From Hymenobacter wooponensis (GTDB taxonomy: Bacteria > Bacteroidota > Bacteroidia > Cytophagales > Hymenobacteraceae), in contig NZ_SRKZ01000004.1 in NCBI RefSeq assembly GCF_004745865.1, positions 186,001 to 250,000 of the forward strand: 64,000 bases of DNA, written 5' to 3'. Below the pieces are notes generated by a model, which was not told the DNA's origin, ran no database searches, and was given only the letters and a program-made list of their open reading frames with translations. Each line of letters opens with the position of its first letter. The stretch's first letter is position 1. The translations under genes were made by a program, and so were the position numbers. Positions 25,394-36,774 of this stretch are shown here, in pieces.

Positions 25394-26368
25394 CTATACG
25401 GCTATGGTGGCCGTGCGGCGAAAAGTGAGGGGTGTAATGCCAGTATGCTTCTTGAAGAAGTTGTTGAAATAGGTAGGATACTCGAAGCCTAGGCTATAGG
25501 CAATTTCGCCCACGCTCCAGTCGGTGTGGGCTAGCAGCAGCTTGGCTTCCATCACCAGTCGCTCGTTGATATGAGCGGTAGTAGACTTTCCTGTTACCTC
25601 CTTCACCATGGCATTCAGGTGATTGACGTGAATGGCCATCCGATCGGCGTAGTCGCTGGCCGATTTCAGCACTGGCTCACGCAACTGCGCAGTAACCGGG
25701 AACTGCACCTCCAGCAGGTTCAGAAACAGCGACGTGATACGCTCAGCCGCGTTGGTGGGTGCGTGCTGGGCTGTGGCAGGTTGCAAGCGGGCCGCCTCGT
25801 GAATGATGATGGAGAGCTGATTGCGCAGTAGGTCCTCTTTGTGGGCGTAATCTGACTCTAGGTCCCGGCGCATGCGGGTAAAGGCATCAGTAAAGTAGCG
25901 TACCTGCTCTGGGTCGAGGAAGTAGACCGGGTTGCCTTCAACTTTGTACAGCACTGTGTCTTTCAGGCTGACGCCACGCATAGCCGAGTGCAGAAACGAC
26001 TCGGAGAAACAGCAGAGGTAGCCGTGCTGTTCGCTGGCACCTGCCACCACTTCCCACGCGTAGGGTATGAGACGATTGGTGAATACTAGCGCGGGCTGAT
26101 TGACGGCGTAACTACGGGTGGTATAATGCAGCTCGTTGGCTCCCTCCACCACCAGCACCACCTTAAACAAGTCGCGACGGTCGAAGTTGCCCATTCCGCA
26201 CCGCGCTTCCAGCATAGTCATCACCTCAACGTCTCCGTTGGAGAAGTCTGGCGTAGGCCGGAAAAATGGGCGGGCATTGGTCATGGGGTTGCTTAGGGCT
26301 TTGGCCAACAGGCGTTGCTGTTGTAAGCTAACAACAGACGCTGGAAGCTCAAGTTTTGTTGTAGCCAT
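25394..26368 (-). CDS. AraC family transcriptional regulator
   Basis: A 324-residue regulator with an N-terminal cupin-like sensor region (about 35-200; FKVVLVVEGANELHYTTRSY is the barrel part) and a C-terminal double helix-turn-helix (about 215-320). The second domain has HVNHLNAMVKEVTGKSTTAHI and the AraC signature AKLLLAHTDWSVGEIAYSLG then FEYPTYFNNFFKKHTGITP. Two Cys (LCCF) in the sensor region may respond to redox or electrophiles, but this is speculation. It is the only regulator in the 24-30 kb oxidoreductase cluster and is a plausible controller of it. Confidence 0.93.
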   Translation of the reverse strand: MATTKLELPASVVSLQQQRLLAKALSNPMTNARPFFRPTPDFSNGDVEVMTMLEARCGMGNFDRRDLFKVVLVVEGANELHYTTRSYAVNQPALVFTNRLIPYAWEVVAGASEQHGYLCCFSESFLHSAMRGVSLKDTVLYKVEGNPVYFLDPEQVRYFTDAFTRMRRDLESDYAHKEDLLRNQLSIIIHEAARLQPATAQHAPTNAAERITSLFLNLLEVQFPVTAQLREPVLKSASDYADRMAIHVNHLNAMVKEVTGKSTTAHINERLVMEAKLLLAHTDWSVGEIAYSLGFEYPTYFNNFFKKHTGITPLTFRRTATIAV

Positions 26369-26540
26369 ACAGACAAATAGTTACGATAGCCGACTTGACT
26401 AAGCAGTAGCCGGCTCCAGTTGCGGAACGCCTCGGGAGAGGAGCACTGGTTAGGTCCTGCACGTGCGGTAAGCTAGGCCTCTTACCCAGGTGGCGCAGGC
26501 GCGGCGGGCCTACCGTAGATGATGGAAAGGCAGCCTAGGT

Positions 26541-27026
26541 CTACTTGTAGCTGTTATACTCCTGGTCGGTTACGGCCCGGCCCCAGTCCACAATGCCCTT
26601 CTCAGTGTTAACATTGAGCGAGATATGCGTCATGGCCTGCTTGGGTGAGGCACCGTGCCAGTGTTCTACGCCCGGCTGAGCCTGCACCACTTCGCCTTTG
26701 TGCAGCTGCCGAATAGGTTGGCCTTTTTCCTGGTAATACCCTAGGCCATCCGTCACCAGCAGCATTTGGCCGGCCGCGTGCTTGTGCCAGTGCGAGCGGG
26801 CCCCCGGCGTGAAGGTCACGTTGCTGCTTGCGCAATTGAATGTGTCATCGTTTTTCACCAGCGTAGCCACGTACACCTCCCCCGTAAAAGTGGTGTTTGG
26901 GGCACGCTTGCCTTTCGGGAAGGGGCCGCTCAACGGGCCGGTGGCGGGTGCTATTGAAGTGGTTTGGGCGAAGCTGGTCAGGCCAATACTCAGGGCCAGG
27001 GCAGCAGTTAAAGCAATACGTTTCAT
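26541..27026 (-). CDS. Secreted cupin-domain protein
   Basis: A 161-residue small beta-barrel protein. The ATG at 27026 gives a clean signal peptide (MKRIALTAALALSIGLTSFAQ); the open frame extends 63 codons upstream through Arg-rich non-coding sequence and should be ignored. The cupin motifs are present: SHWHKHAAGQMLLVTDGLGYY carries the first His/Glu metal site and GVEHWHGASPKQAMTHISL the second His. The same family, often near carboxymuconolactone-decarboxylase-like genes, includes cupin hydroxynitrile lyases and probable oxidative-stress proteins. It resembles the cytoplasmic cupin at 29829. Confidence 0.88.
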   Translation of the reverse strand: MKRIALTAALALSIGLTSFAQTTSIAPATGPLSGPFPKGKRAPNTTFTGEVYVATLVKNDDTFNCASSNVTFTPGARSHWHKHAAGQMLLVTDGLGYYQEKGQPIRQLHKGEVVQAQPGVEHWHGASPKQAMTHISLNVNTEKGIVDWGRAVTDQEYNSYK

Positions 27027-27070
27027 AGTCGTGTGTTTTAAGAGAGTAGAATGGGTTTGAGCGGCCCCAA

Positions 27071-27643
27071 CTATAGGTGTTTCACCACCCGCGCGGGCAC
27101 ACCTGCCACAATGGTATTGGCCGCTACGTCTTTGGTTACCACGGCCCCGGCCCCCACAATGGCGTTTTCGCCGATAGTAATACCAGGCATCACCGTGACG
27201 TTGGCGCCTAGCCATGCGCCCTGTTTCACAACAATAGGCCTAGAGATGGTGCTGCGGCGCTGCCCGGGGTCGGTGGGGTGGTTGGAGGTAATAAGGTTCA
27301 CCTTCGGCCCAATCAGCACGTTATCTTCCAGCGTAATACCGCCGCGGTCCATGAAGGTGCAGGCGTGATTCACAAACACGTTGCGGCCAACCCGGATGTT
27401 ATGGCCAAAGTCCGTGTAAAAAGGTGGTATCAGGAAGAAGGTGTCGTCTACGGGCTTGTTGATTAGCTCGCTGAACACTCGGTTGACTTGCTCGTTGTCA
27501 TCTACGCGCATGGCATTTAGCTCCGAGGTAATACGGATGGCTTTGCGGATGACGGCGTAAATCTGCGGGTAGTCGGGGTCGTCGAGGGATATAACCTCGC
27601 CGGCCAACTCCCGCTCAAAAATGGTTTGGGAGGTAGTTTCCAT
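27071..27643 (-). CDS. Maltose/galactoside O-acetyltransferase family protein
   Basis: A 190-residue acetyl-CoA-dependent sugar acetyltransferase with a left-handed beta-helix, of the Maa/LacA/NodL type. The N-terminal helical part (about 1-65) precedes PFYTDFGHNIRVGRNVFVNHACTF, the hexapeptide repeats DRGGITLEDNVLIGPKVNLI and the catalytic His region TSNHPTDPGQR. GAWLGANVTVMPGITIGEN and GAVVTKDVAANTIVAGVPARV close the helix. The acceptor sugar is unknown. It is read with the adjacent cupin (44 bp apart). Confidence 0.92.
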   Translation of the reverse strand: METTSQTIFERELAGEVISLDDPDYPQIYAVIRKAIRITSELNAMRVDDNEQVNRVFSELINKPVDDTFFLIPPFYTDFGHNIRVGRNVFVNHACTFMDRGGITLEDNVLIGPKVNLITSNHPTDPGQRRSTISRPIVVKQGAWLGANVTVMPGITIGENAIVGAGAVVTKDVAANTIVAGVPARVVKHL

Positions 27644-27853
27644 AGGGTTTTAACTTGATGGATGGCACGAAGCAGCCGGCCTGACGGCCATATCCACGGC
27701 CCAGGCATCAATGCTTTTCTAGCTTCACTAGTGGCCTAGAACACGCAGGCCAGCTTCTGTTGGAGAAGATGAGATTGGCCCCTCTGGCCGCAATGAACGG
27801 CCTAGGCCAGGTCATTGCGGCTTACGTTTCGTGGCAAGTACCGGGGTTGCCCG

Positions 27854-28890
<1,037 letters not shown>

Positions 28891-28921
28891 CTATCCAAAG
28901 CAGCACTTTTGAGGACCGAGG

Positions 28922-30239
<1,318 letters not shown>

Positions 30240-30625
30240 AGGACAAGTTTTGGTTGAGTATATGGAGGCCTAGATAGAGCGGCAGCAACTACCCCCGAAC
30301 TAATACTCTTGGTGTAGGCGGCCCCTTTGTAAATGACATCACAAAGGTCTACGCTTGGGCACCGGGCCGGGTAACGACAATCAAAGTGACTTGTAAGAAT
30401 TTCAAATAATCAGGGCAAGCAAACTCGCTAGTCATAGCTTTTTGTATTCCATTTTGGTCCTACGTAGGTGGCAGCAGCTAATGGTTAGCGCCTACCGCAC
30501 TACGCCTGATTATTTTCCGTGTATGGCCAGATAAATCCAAATTCAGCAGGAAAAACCATAGGCAATTATTCGGAAGGCTGTGTGGGGTCTGTACCTTTGC
30601 CGCGCCTTCGGGGGGTTCGGAGGCT
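30240..30625. other. Intergenic region with a dyad and a promoter box
   Basis: No gene was found. The region separates the leftward accessory cluster from a rightward envelope-protein gene. It contains the dyad CCTTTGT-N10-ACAAAGG at 30324-30347, candidate operator for the cupin, and TACCTTTG at 30592-30599, an exact TAnnTTTG box upstream of the envelope gene. Confidence 0.5.
30592..30599 (+). promoter_or_regulatory. Putative -7 promoter element of the envelope gene
   Basis: TACCTTTG is an exact match to TAnnTTTG and lies 27-45 bp before the candidate starts. The -33 position carries TTC instead of TTG at 20 nt spacing. Confidence 0.5.
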
Positions 30626-32809
30626 GTGTTTCCTTTGTTTGCTGTGCTGCATTTTACCCGGTTCCGCAGCTTGTGTGCCCTGGCCGCAAGTCTGCTGCTT
30701 CTTTGCGCTTTTAGCGCTTCTGCCCAGAGCCCTGTGCTCATTCGCGACCTTAGCCTGCGTACCGATACCACCCGCTACTCCCTAAGCCGCAACTCGGTGC
30801 TGGTGCAGAATGAGCCCAACCTCTACTTCTACTACCGCCAGGATGATGAAACTGCCGAGCTACAGGTTTATCCGCAGGACCTGCGGCGGGGAGCCACTTT
30901 GCGATTAGTACGGTCCGCCGATTTCACCCTCCTGGACTCGCTGATGCCAGCGGAGGGCGGGCAGTACTACCGGGCTAAGCTGCGTTTTAAGGATTTGGGA
31001 GCTACCCGCTTTCTACGTTTTACCTTCCGCCAGCCTGCCGATTCTGCAGGTCAGGCGCCCTTGACGCAAACCATCAACCTGCTGCCCGTCACACGCACTA
31101 CTCTGGATTTTCGGCCCGCCGATACGGAACTGTTCATCGGGGAAGAGAAAGTGTTTATCCTCGCCAGCAACTACCCCAAAAACATCCGTCTTTCCCCAGA
31201 ATGGACGAAAGGCCAAGATATTGACTACCGGTTAGACCAAGAGAATGGCAACTTGCGCTTGCACGTGCTTCCCAATGCCCTGGGCACGCGCCTACTTACC
31301 CTGCGCCCCCAAACGGAACGCCCTTTCCTGACTGATAACAACCGCCGGGTAAGCTACGCGCTGCCCCCCATCCGGCAAGAGTTTACGGTGAAGGCCTCCC
31401 GCCTACGCTTTCTGAGTGTTGATAAGAAGGAGCTAACCCTGGATGATGCCTCGCGCATGAAAGGGGTTGAATTGATTCTGGATAACGGCCGCACCTTCGA
31501 CCTGAAGAAGACCTACCGCATTGAGGGACAGGAGGAAGCCGGTGGTGCCCTAATTGCCGAGCTGTTTACCCGTCAGTACCTCACCAACGACCGGGTGCTG
31601 TGCTGGCTGCGCGTGTATAACCTGCACCGCCAGACAGATAGCTACCTCTACATCAAGGAAAACGACCAGGCGAAGTACATCACCAACTTCAACATCTCGC
31701 CCAAGACCAACATCACTTCCGTGAGCGTGCGCCACCGCGGTGGCGACTGGAACTCCAATACCACCGTAAACCCCGGCGAAACGGTTGATGTGCGCCTCGA
31801 TGGGGAATCCTTGTCGCGGGCGCGGTTTCACTTTGAGGATGTGCAGGTTATCCCCTCCGACTCCAGCATCCGCTCCGATGCCTCAGTGGTCTACCGCGTG
31901 CAGGTGCCCATCACTATTGATAAGAAGCGCATAACCATTTTTAACGCGGGCCAACCTACTGGGTTTGGGCTGCCGGTACGGGAGTTTCAACGGCCCCATC
32001 CACTCGACTTCGTGGGCGTGACGTTTGGGGAAGCGCCTAGGCCAGTCACGCGCCTGAACGGCCCCATCCTCTATGACCAGACCATTCGGGACGTAGTATT
32101 CAGCTTTAACTCGGGCGCTATTGATGCCGATCAGCAGCTCTACGGCAAGCAGTACCTGACGTTTGAGGTTCGCACCCAAAATGCCAAGGGCGACCTGATT
32201 GAGATGCGCACCGTGGACAACATAGTTGTCTGCCCCGATGGCAGTTCCGTGCGCGCCGCCTTCTACCAGGACAAGCAGTGCCAGGTGGGCAACCTCAGCC
32301 TCAACAACCTGCTCAGCGCCCGCAAAACCTACGACCTCGACGACTGGAGCAAGATAATTATTACTATTAAGCATACTCAGAATCAGTACCAAGAGCCAGG
32401 TTTCACCCAACGACTAGAATTGGTACTGCAGCGCCGCGTGAAATTTGATATCGACGTCAGTTTTCCTGGTGGCCTGCTTACTAAATATAAAAACGAATCT
32501 AGCTACACTTCTTTCGGAGGTATCTCACTGGCTATGCTAGGCCAATTTAGCTTCTATAACCCAAATAAGATCAACAAGTTACGACCTTACAAAATAGGTG
32601 CTGGCTTTGTGGCCCTCAACGCGTTCAACCTCACTAGAAGCAGTAATGAAGAGGCTAATCGGGATCTGGGCATTGTTATCCTAGGTTCTATCTATCCTAC
32701 TCGGAGTGACGCCAAGCTTACGTTTCCGCTGTACCTGGGCGGGGGCTTTTTGCTAGGCAAAGGCGTGCCCTTTATTCTGCTGGGGCCAGGCATCGGCCTT
32801 CGATTGTAG
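30626..32809 (+). CDS. Large exported protein of unknown function, possible outer-membrane C-terminus
   Basis: I do not recognise this protein. It has a signal peptide (RFRSLCALAASLLLLCAFSASAQS), so it is exported. Residues about 35-600 look like a chain of beta-rich, Ig-like domains with charged surfaces. The last 110 residues (SFPGGLLTKY, SLAMLGQFSFYNPNK, YKIGAGFVALNAFNL, LTFPLYLGGGFLLGKGVPF and GPGIGLRL) alternate hydrophobic and polar residues with Gly turns, like strands of a small outer-membrane barrel. No ATG is present at the right place: GTG at 30626, TTG at 30635 or GTG at 30644 all give the signal peptide. It ends in a terminator and is a single-gene unit. Confidence 0.8.
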   Translation: MFPLFAVLHFTRFRSLCALAASLLLLCAFSASAQSPVLIRDLSLRTDTTRYSLSRNSVLVQNEPNLYFYYRQDDETAELQVYPQDLRRGATLRLVRSADFTLLDSLMPAEGGQYYRAKLRFKDLGATRFLRFTFRQPADSAGQAPLTQTINLLPVTRTTLDFRPADTELFIGEEKVFILASNYPKNIRLSPEWTKGQDIDYRLDQENGNLRLHVLPNALGTRLLTLRPQTERPFLTDNNRRVSYALPPIRQEFTVKASRLRFLSVDKKELTLDDASRMKGVELILDNGRTFDLKKTYRIEGQEEAGGALIAELFTRQYLTNDRVLCWLRVYNLHRQTDSYLYIKENDQAKYITNFNISPKTNITSVSVRHRGGDWNSNTTVNPGETVDVRLDGESLSRARFHFEDVQVIPSDSSIRSDASVVYRVQVPITIDKKRITIFNAGQPTGFGLPVREFQRPHPLDFVGVTFGEAPRPVTRLNGPILYDQTIRDVVFSFNSGAIDADQQLYGKQYLTFEVRTQNAKGDLIEMRTVDNIVVCPDGSSVRAAFYQDKQCQVGNLSLNNLLSARKTYDLDDWSKIIITIKHTQNQYQEPGFTQRLELVLQRRVKFDIDVSFPGGLLTKYKNESSYTSFGGISLAMLGQFSFYNPNKINKLRPYKIGAGFVALNAFNLTRSSNEEANRDLGIVILGSIYPTRSDAKLTFPLYLGGGFLLGKGVPFILLGPGIGLRL

Positions 32810-32836
32810 TACTTCGGCTTTTTGCTGATAAGGCAG

Positions 32837-32878
32837 AACAGCAGCTCCCATACTAGTACTGGGGCTGCTGTTTTTTTT
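32837..32878 (+). terminator. Terminator after the envelope gene
   Basis: AACAGCAGC pairs with GCTGCTGTT across a loop that includes a near-matching TCC/GGGG extension, then eight T. Confidence 0.85.
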
Positions 32879-33002
32879 ATGGCTAGACCATTCTGTTGCA
32901 CGGGTTGTGCTTATACACTTATCCGTTTATGGGCGCTTGCGTAAGTACGGGCTGTAAAACATCGTACAAAGTGGCCTAGGCCACTTTGGTTCCCTGCTTC
33001 TT

Positions 33003-34694
33003 ATGTCGGCTCCCGTCTCTGCTCCTACAACGCCCTCCAATACCTCCCCTTTCACACCGCTGCGCATTCCGTTTTTTCGGATGCTGTGGATTGCCTCCTT
33101 CGTTTCCAACATTGGCACCTGGATGCAGAATGTGGGGGCTGTTGGACTGATGACAGAGCTGACGCCTTCGCCGGTACTGGTGGCCCTGCTGCAGACGGCT
33201 TCGGCGCTGCCGGTGTTTCTGCTGAGCCTCCCCGCCGGCGCTCTTGCCGATTTGGTGGACCGGCGCAAAATGCTGCTGCTCACCCAAACCTGGATGGCCG
33301 CCACAGCCTTGGTGCTGGCTTCAGTAACGCTGCTGGGCTACACTACGCCCTGGCTGCTATTGACGCTTACGTTCATGCTAGGCCTGGGCGGGGCGCTCAA
33401 CAACCCTGTGTGGCAAACCGTAACGCCGGAGTTGGTGCCCCGCGCCGAGCTGCCCCAGGCTATTGCCCTCAACAGCGTCAGCTTTAATTTGGCCCGTGCT
33501 TTTGGACCAGCGTTGGGTGGCCTAGTAATCGGTTACTTTTCCTCGGGAGCAGCCTTCTTGCTCAATGGAATTTCGTTTGTGGCGACCATCTACATGGTGT
33601 GGAGCTGGAAGCGGGCCCCGCAGGCTACCTCAGCACTAGCCGGGGAGCGAATTTTGGCGGCTATCCGTGGGGGCATTCGGTATGCCCGCTTTGCGCCGCC
33701 GGTGCAGAATATCTTGGTACGGGGCGTGAGCTTCACCTTTGGAGCCAGTGCGTTGTTTGCCCTGATGCCAGCGGTAGTAGCGCGCCGCTTGCAGGAGCCC
33801 ACTTCCTTCTACTCCATGCTCCTTTCCTGCATGGGCCTGGGTGCCGTAATTGGGGCCGTTATTCTGCCCCGGCTCAATCAGCGCCTAACCATTAATGCGC
33901 GGGTTACGCTGGCCACCATAGCCTTTGCCAGTGGCCTAGCAGGCTTAGCCTTCGTTGATAACCACTGGGTGCTCTACGGGCTGCTCACGCTGGTAGGCCT
34001 GGCCTGGATGCTGGTACTGAACTCCTTCAGCGTGGGCGTGCAAACAGTAGTGCCGCGCTGGGTGCAGGCCCGCACCATCAGCTTGTACCTGCTCACTATT
34101 CAGGGCGGAATGGCCCTTGGCAGCGTAGTGTGGGGCGCCGTGGCCGAGCGCCTGGGCCTGGCCCCTGCTCTGGCTGGAGCTGCCGGCTGGCTCTTGCTCA
34201 GCACCTTACTGATCTTTCGGTATTCTCTGCGTTCAGGCGAAGACCTTGATTTCACCCCAGCCCGTCCGCGCCTAGAACCAGTGCTGGCCGTGGAGCCTGT
34301 ACCCAATGAAGGGCCAGTTATTATCACAACCATCTACCGGGTAGCACCCACCGACCAGCGGGCTTTCCTGGGCATTATGGAGCAGCTTGCGCGCATACGC
34401 CGTCGGGAAGGCGCTATCCGGGTAGGCACCTACGCCGACATGGCCGACCCAACCCGACTGGTAGAGTACTTTATGGTGGAATCGTGGGAGGAACACGCCC
34501 AGCAGCACGAGCGAGGAGTAAGTCAGGACGAGGACATCCTGAAAAAGCAGGCGCGTCAGTTTCATCAGGGGCCGGAGCCTCCCATAGTTTCGCACTTGCT
34601 GGCTCTACACGATACCCCAGGGCCCGCCGTGCCGGTCATGGTGCCAGGTAGCACGCGCCTAGTAGCCAGCACTGCTGGCGAGGCCACGGCCTAG
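33003..34694 (+). CDS. MFS exporter (MFS_3/EntS type) with C-terminal ABM-like domain
   Basis: Inner-membrane efflux protein of the DHA3 branch. Residues about 20-420 contain twelve membrane segments, with FFRMLWIASFVSNIGTWMQN, LPAGALADLVDRRKMLL (the A-type loop) and NSVSFNLARAFGPALGG. From about 437 a separate soluble domain begins (IITTIYRVAPTDQRAFLGIM, RREGAIRVGTYADMADPTR, VEYFMVESWEEHAQQHERG) that looks like an antibiotic-biosynthesis-monooxygenase ferredoxin-like fold and ends near 540, followed by a Pro-rich tail. This fusion is known in the family; the soluble part may be regulatory. Substrate unknown. A perfect GTGGCCTAGGCCAC palindrome lies just upstream. Confidence 0.9.
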   Translation: MSAPVSAPTTPSNTSPFTPLRIPFFRMLWIASFVSNIGTWMQNVGAVGLMTELTPSPVLVALLQTASALPVFLLSLPAGALADLVDRRKMLLLTQTWMAATALVLASVTLLGYTTPWLLLTLTFMLGLGGALNNPVWQTVTPELVPRAELPQAIALNSVSFNLARAFGPALGGLVIGYFSSGAAFLLNGISFVATIYMVWSWKRAPQATSALAGERILAAIRGGIRYARFAPPVQNILVRGVSFTFGASALFALMPAVVARRLQEPTSFYSMLLSCMGLGAVIGAVILPRLNQRLTINARVTLATIAFASGLAGLAFVDNHWVLYGLLTLVGLAWMLVLNSFSVGVQTVVPRWVQARTISLYLLTIQGGMALGSVVWGAVAERLGLAPALAGAAGWLLLSTLLIFRYSLRSGEDLDFTPARPRLEPVLAVEPVPNEGPVIITTIYRVAPTDQRAFLGIMEQLARIRRREGAIRVGTYADMADPTRLVEYFMVESWEEHAQQHERGVSQDEDILKKQARQFHQGPEPPIVSHLLALHDTPGPAVPVMVPGSTRLVASTAGEATA

Positions 34695-34892
34695 TAAAAA
34701 AGTAAGCCGCACTAAGTGACAGTAACGCCGGACTACGAACAGCTCTGCGTTGTACTCCTTTAAACGCGGTAGCTTAGGCTCACGGATTGGCGTTTATCTG
34801 TTGGAAAGTGCGACAGCTTGAGATGTTATGTTCCTCCTTCAAACTTTTCTGCCACTGCTGCGCTTATCATCTGAATCTCTCCCCTCTCTTTT

Positions 34893-36692
34893 ATGAAACT
34901 ACTCTACGGCTACCTGCGCAACTACTGGGGCCTGTTGGTCCTGGCTCTGCTGCTGGCTGCTATTAACCAAGTTTTCTCCCTCCTCGACCCCTACCTATTC
35001 CGGCGGCTAGTTGACCACTTTGTTCCCAAGGATGGCGGTACTAGCGCTTTGCGTCTGGTTCCGTTTTGGCCCTTTTTTCGGGAGGCGGCCCCCTACATTG
35101 GCATGATGCTGGGCGTGGCTATGGTGTCGCGTATTGCCAAGAACTTCCAGGACTACTACGTCAACGTCATCACCCAGCGGCTAGGCGCCCGCATGTACTC
35201 CGACGGCCTACGTCACTCCCTCGACCTGCCTTACCAGGTGTTCGAAGATCAACGCTCGGGCGAGACTCTGGGCCGGCTCCAGAAGGTACGCATTGATGTA
35301 GAAAAGCTCATCCAGAGCTTCGTGAACGTGGTATTTACGGCCGTGGTGGGCATCACGTTTGTGATGTGGTATGCCATAACAGTGTACTGGCCAATTGCGG
35401 TAGGTTACTTCCTCACCATCCCGCTGCTGGGCATTTTGAGCTTCTTTCTAAGCAAGCGCATCAAGGTTATTCAAAAGACTATTGTGGCCGAAACCACTGC
35501 TCTAGCGGGTTCTACCACGGAGAGCCTACGCAACATTGAGCTCATCAAGAGCTTAGGCCTGGCCCAACAGGAAACGCAGCGCCTCAATGGCATTACGGAT
35601 AAGATTTTGAAGCTGGAGCTGCGCAAGGTGCGCTACCTCCGCTCCTTATCCTTTGTGCAGGGCACGTTTGTGAACTTGCTGCGCAACACCATTATTCTGC
35701 TGCTGCTGTACCTCCGGGTGCAGAACCACATCAGCCTGGGCGAATTCTTCTCGTTCTTTATTTACTCCTTCTCCATTTTTGGGCCGCTGCAGGAGTTGGG
35801 CGCCATCATTGGCATCTACCGCGAAACCGAAATTTCGCTTGGCAACTTCCAGCAGATTCTCGATACGCCCAAAGATGTGAAGCCCACCGAGCCCAAGTCA
35901 GTGGCGCATATTGAAAACCTGGCGTTTGAGCACGTCACGTTCAAGCACCTCACGGCCAATGGCGCAGCGCTATCTGATATTTCCTTCAGCACCAAGCTTG
36001 GCGAAACCATTGCTTTCGTTGGGCCTTCTGGCTCGGGTAAAACCACGCTTGTTAAGCTACTGGTAGGCCTCTATCCACCGCTTTCCGGGCAGATTCTGTA
36101 TAATGGTATTCCCGGCTCGGAAATTGACCTGGATGAGCTGCGTGAGCAGATCGGCTTCGTAACCCAGGATACCCAGCTTTTCGCGGGTACTATCCGCGAA
36201 AACCTACGCTTTGTAGCGCCCCAGGCCACCGATGAAGAGTGCTTGCTGGCCCTGCGCCAAGCGGCCGCCCATACCCTCTTGGCTCGGGCCCCGCTAGGCC
36301 TCGATACGGTACTTGGGGAGGGCGGAGTGAAGGTTTCGGGAGGTGAGAAACAGCGTTTGAGTATTGCCCGAGCCCTGCTACGCAAGCCCACTCTCATGGT
36401 GTTTGATGAGGCTACCTCGGCCCTCGATTCACTGACGGAGGAGGAAATTGGCAAAACAGTGCGAGAGCTTTCGGGCTCTCGCCAGCACATGACCATCCTT
36501 ATTGCCCACCGGCTCAGCACCATTCTGCACGCCGACCGCATCTTCGTGCTGGAGCGCGGCCATATTGCCGAACAGGGCCGCCACGAGGAGCTGCTTACCA
36601 AAAAGGGCCTCTACTACGCCATGTGGCGGCAGCAAATTGGAGAGCGGCCCCAAGCTGAAATTGCGCCTGCCCAAACCCTGGCCAAAGTGTAG
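34893..36692 (+). CDS. ABC transporter, fused permease and ATPase
   Basis: A 599-residue half-transporter that works as a homodimer or heterodimer in the inner membrane. Residues about 1-320 form six membrane helices; the nucleotide-binding domain begins about 345. Walker A GPSGSGKTT is at about 377-385, the signature VSGGEKQRLSIARAL at about 481, Walker B LMVFDEATSALD at about 500, and the H-loop is in LIAHRLST. It resembles MsbA/multidrug exporters; the single copy suggests a homodimer for lipid or drug export. It is followed by a strong terminator and not paired with another ABC gene. Confidence 0.95.
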   Translation: MKLLYGYLRNYWGLLVLALLLAAINQVFSLLDPYLFRRLVDHFVPKDGGTSALRLVPFWPFFREAAPYIGMMLGVAMVSRIAKNFQDYYVNVITQRLGARMYSDGLRHSLDLPYQVFEDQRSGETLGRLQKVRIDVEKLIQSFVNVVFTAVVGITFVMWYAITVYWPIAVGYFLTIPLLGILSFFLSKRIKVIQKTIVAETTALAGSTTESLRNIELIKSLGLAQQETQRLNGITDKILKLELRKVRYLRSLSFVQGTFVNLLRNTIILLLLYLRVQNHISLGEFFSFFIYSFSIFGPLQELGAIIGIYRETEISLGNFQQILDTPKDVKPTEPKSVAHIENLAFEHVTFKHLTANGAALSDISFSTKLGETIAFVGPSGSGKTTLVKLLVGLYPPLSGQILYNGIPGSEIDLDELREQIGFVTQDTQLFAGTIRENLRFVAPQATDEECLLALRQAAAHTLLARAPLGLDTVLGEGGVKVSGGEKQRLSIARALLRKPTLMVFDEATSALDSLTEEEIGKTVRELSGSRQHMTILIAHRLSTILHADRIFVLERGHIAEQGRHEELLTKKGLYYAMWRQQIGERPQAEIAPAQTLAKV

Positions 36693-36706
36693 CACTGGCC
36701 TAGCGT

Positions 36707-36754
36707 AACAAGAGAAAGCCCGCCTGGCAGCTACCAGGCGGGCTTTCTCTTGTT
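36707..36754. terminator. Bidirectional terminator between the ABC gene and maoC
   Basis: A 21-bp perfect stem (AACAAGAGAAAGCCCGCCTGG and its complement at 36734-36754) with a 6-nt loop, ending in T/A-rich flanks. It serves the ABC gene and the converging MaoC gene. Confidence 0.92.
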
Positions 36755-36774
36755 AATAAGCTACGGGAACAGGC

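Noticed and set aside
27027..27215. 63-codon N-terminal extension of the secreted cupin
   Set aside because: It is Arg/Gly-rich and overlaps the neighbouring acetyltransferase gene's 3' end; the ATG at 27026 gives a proper signal peptide.
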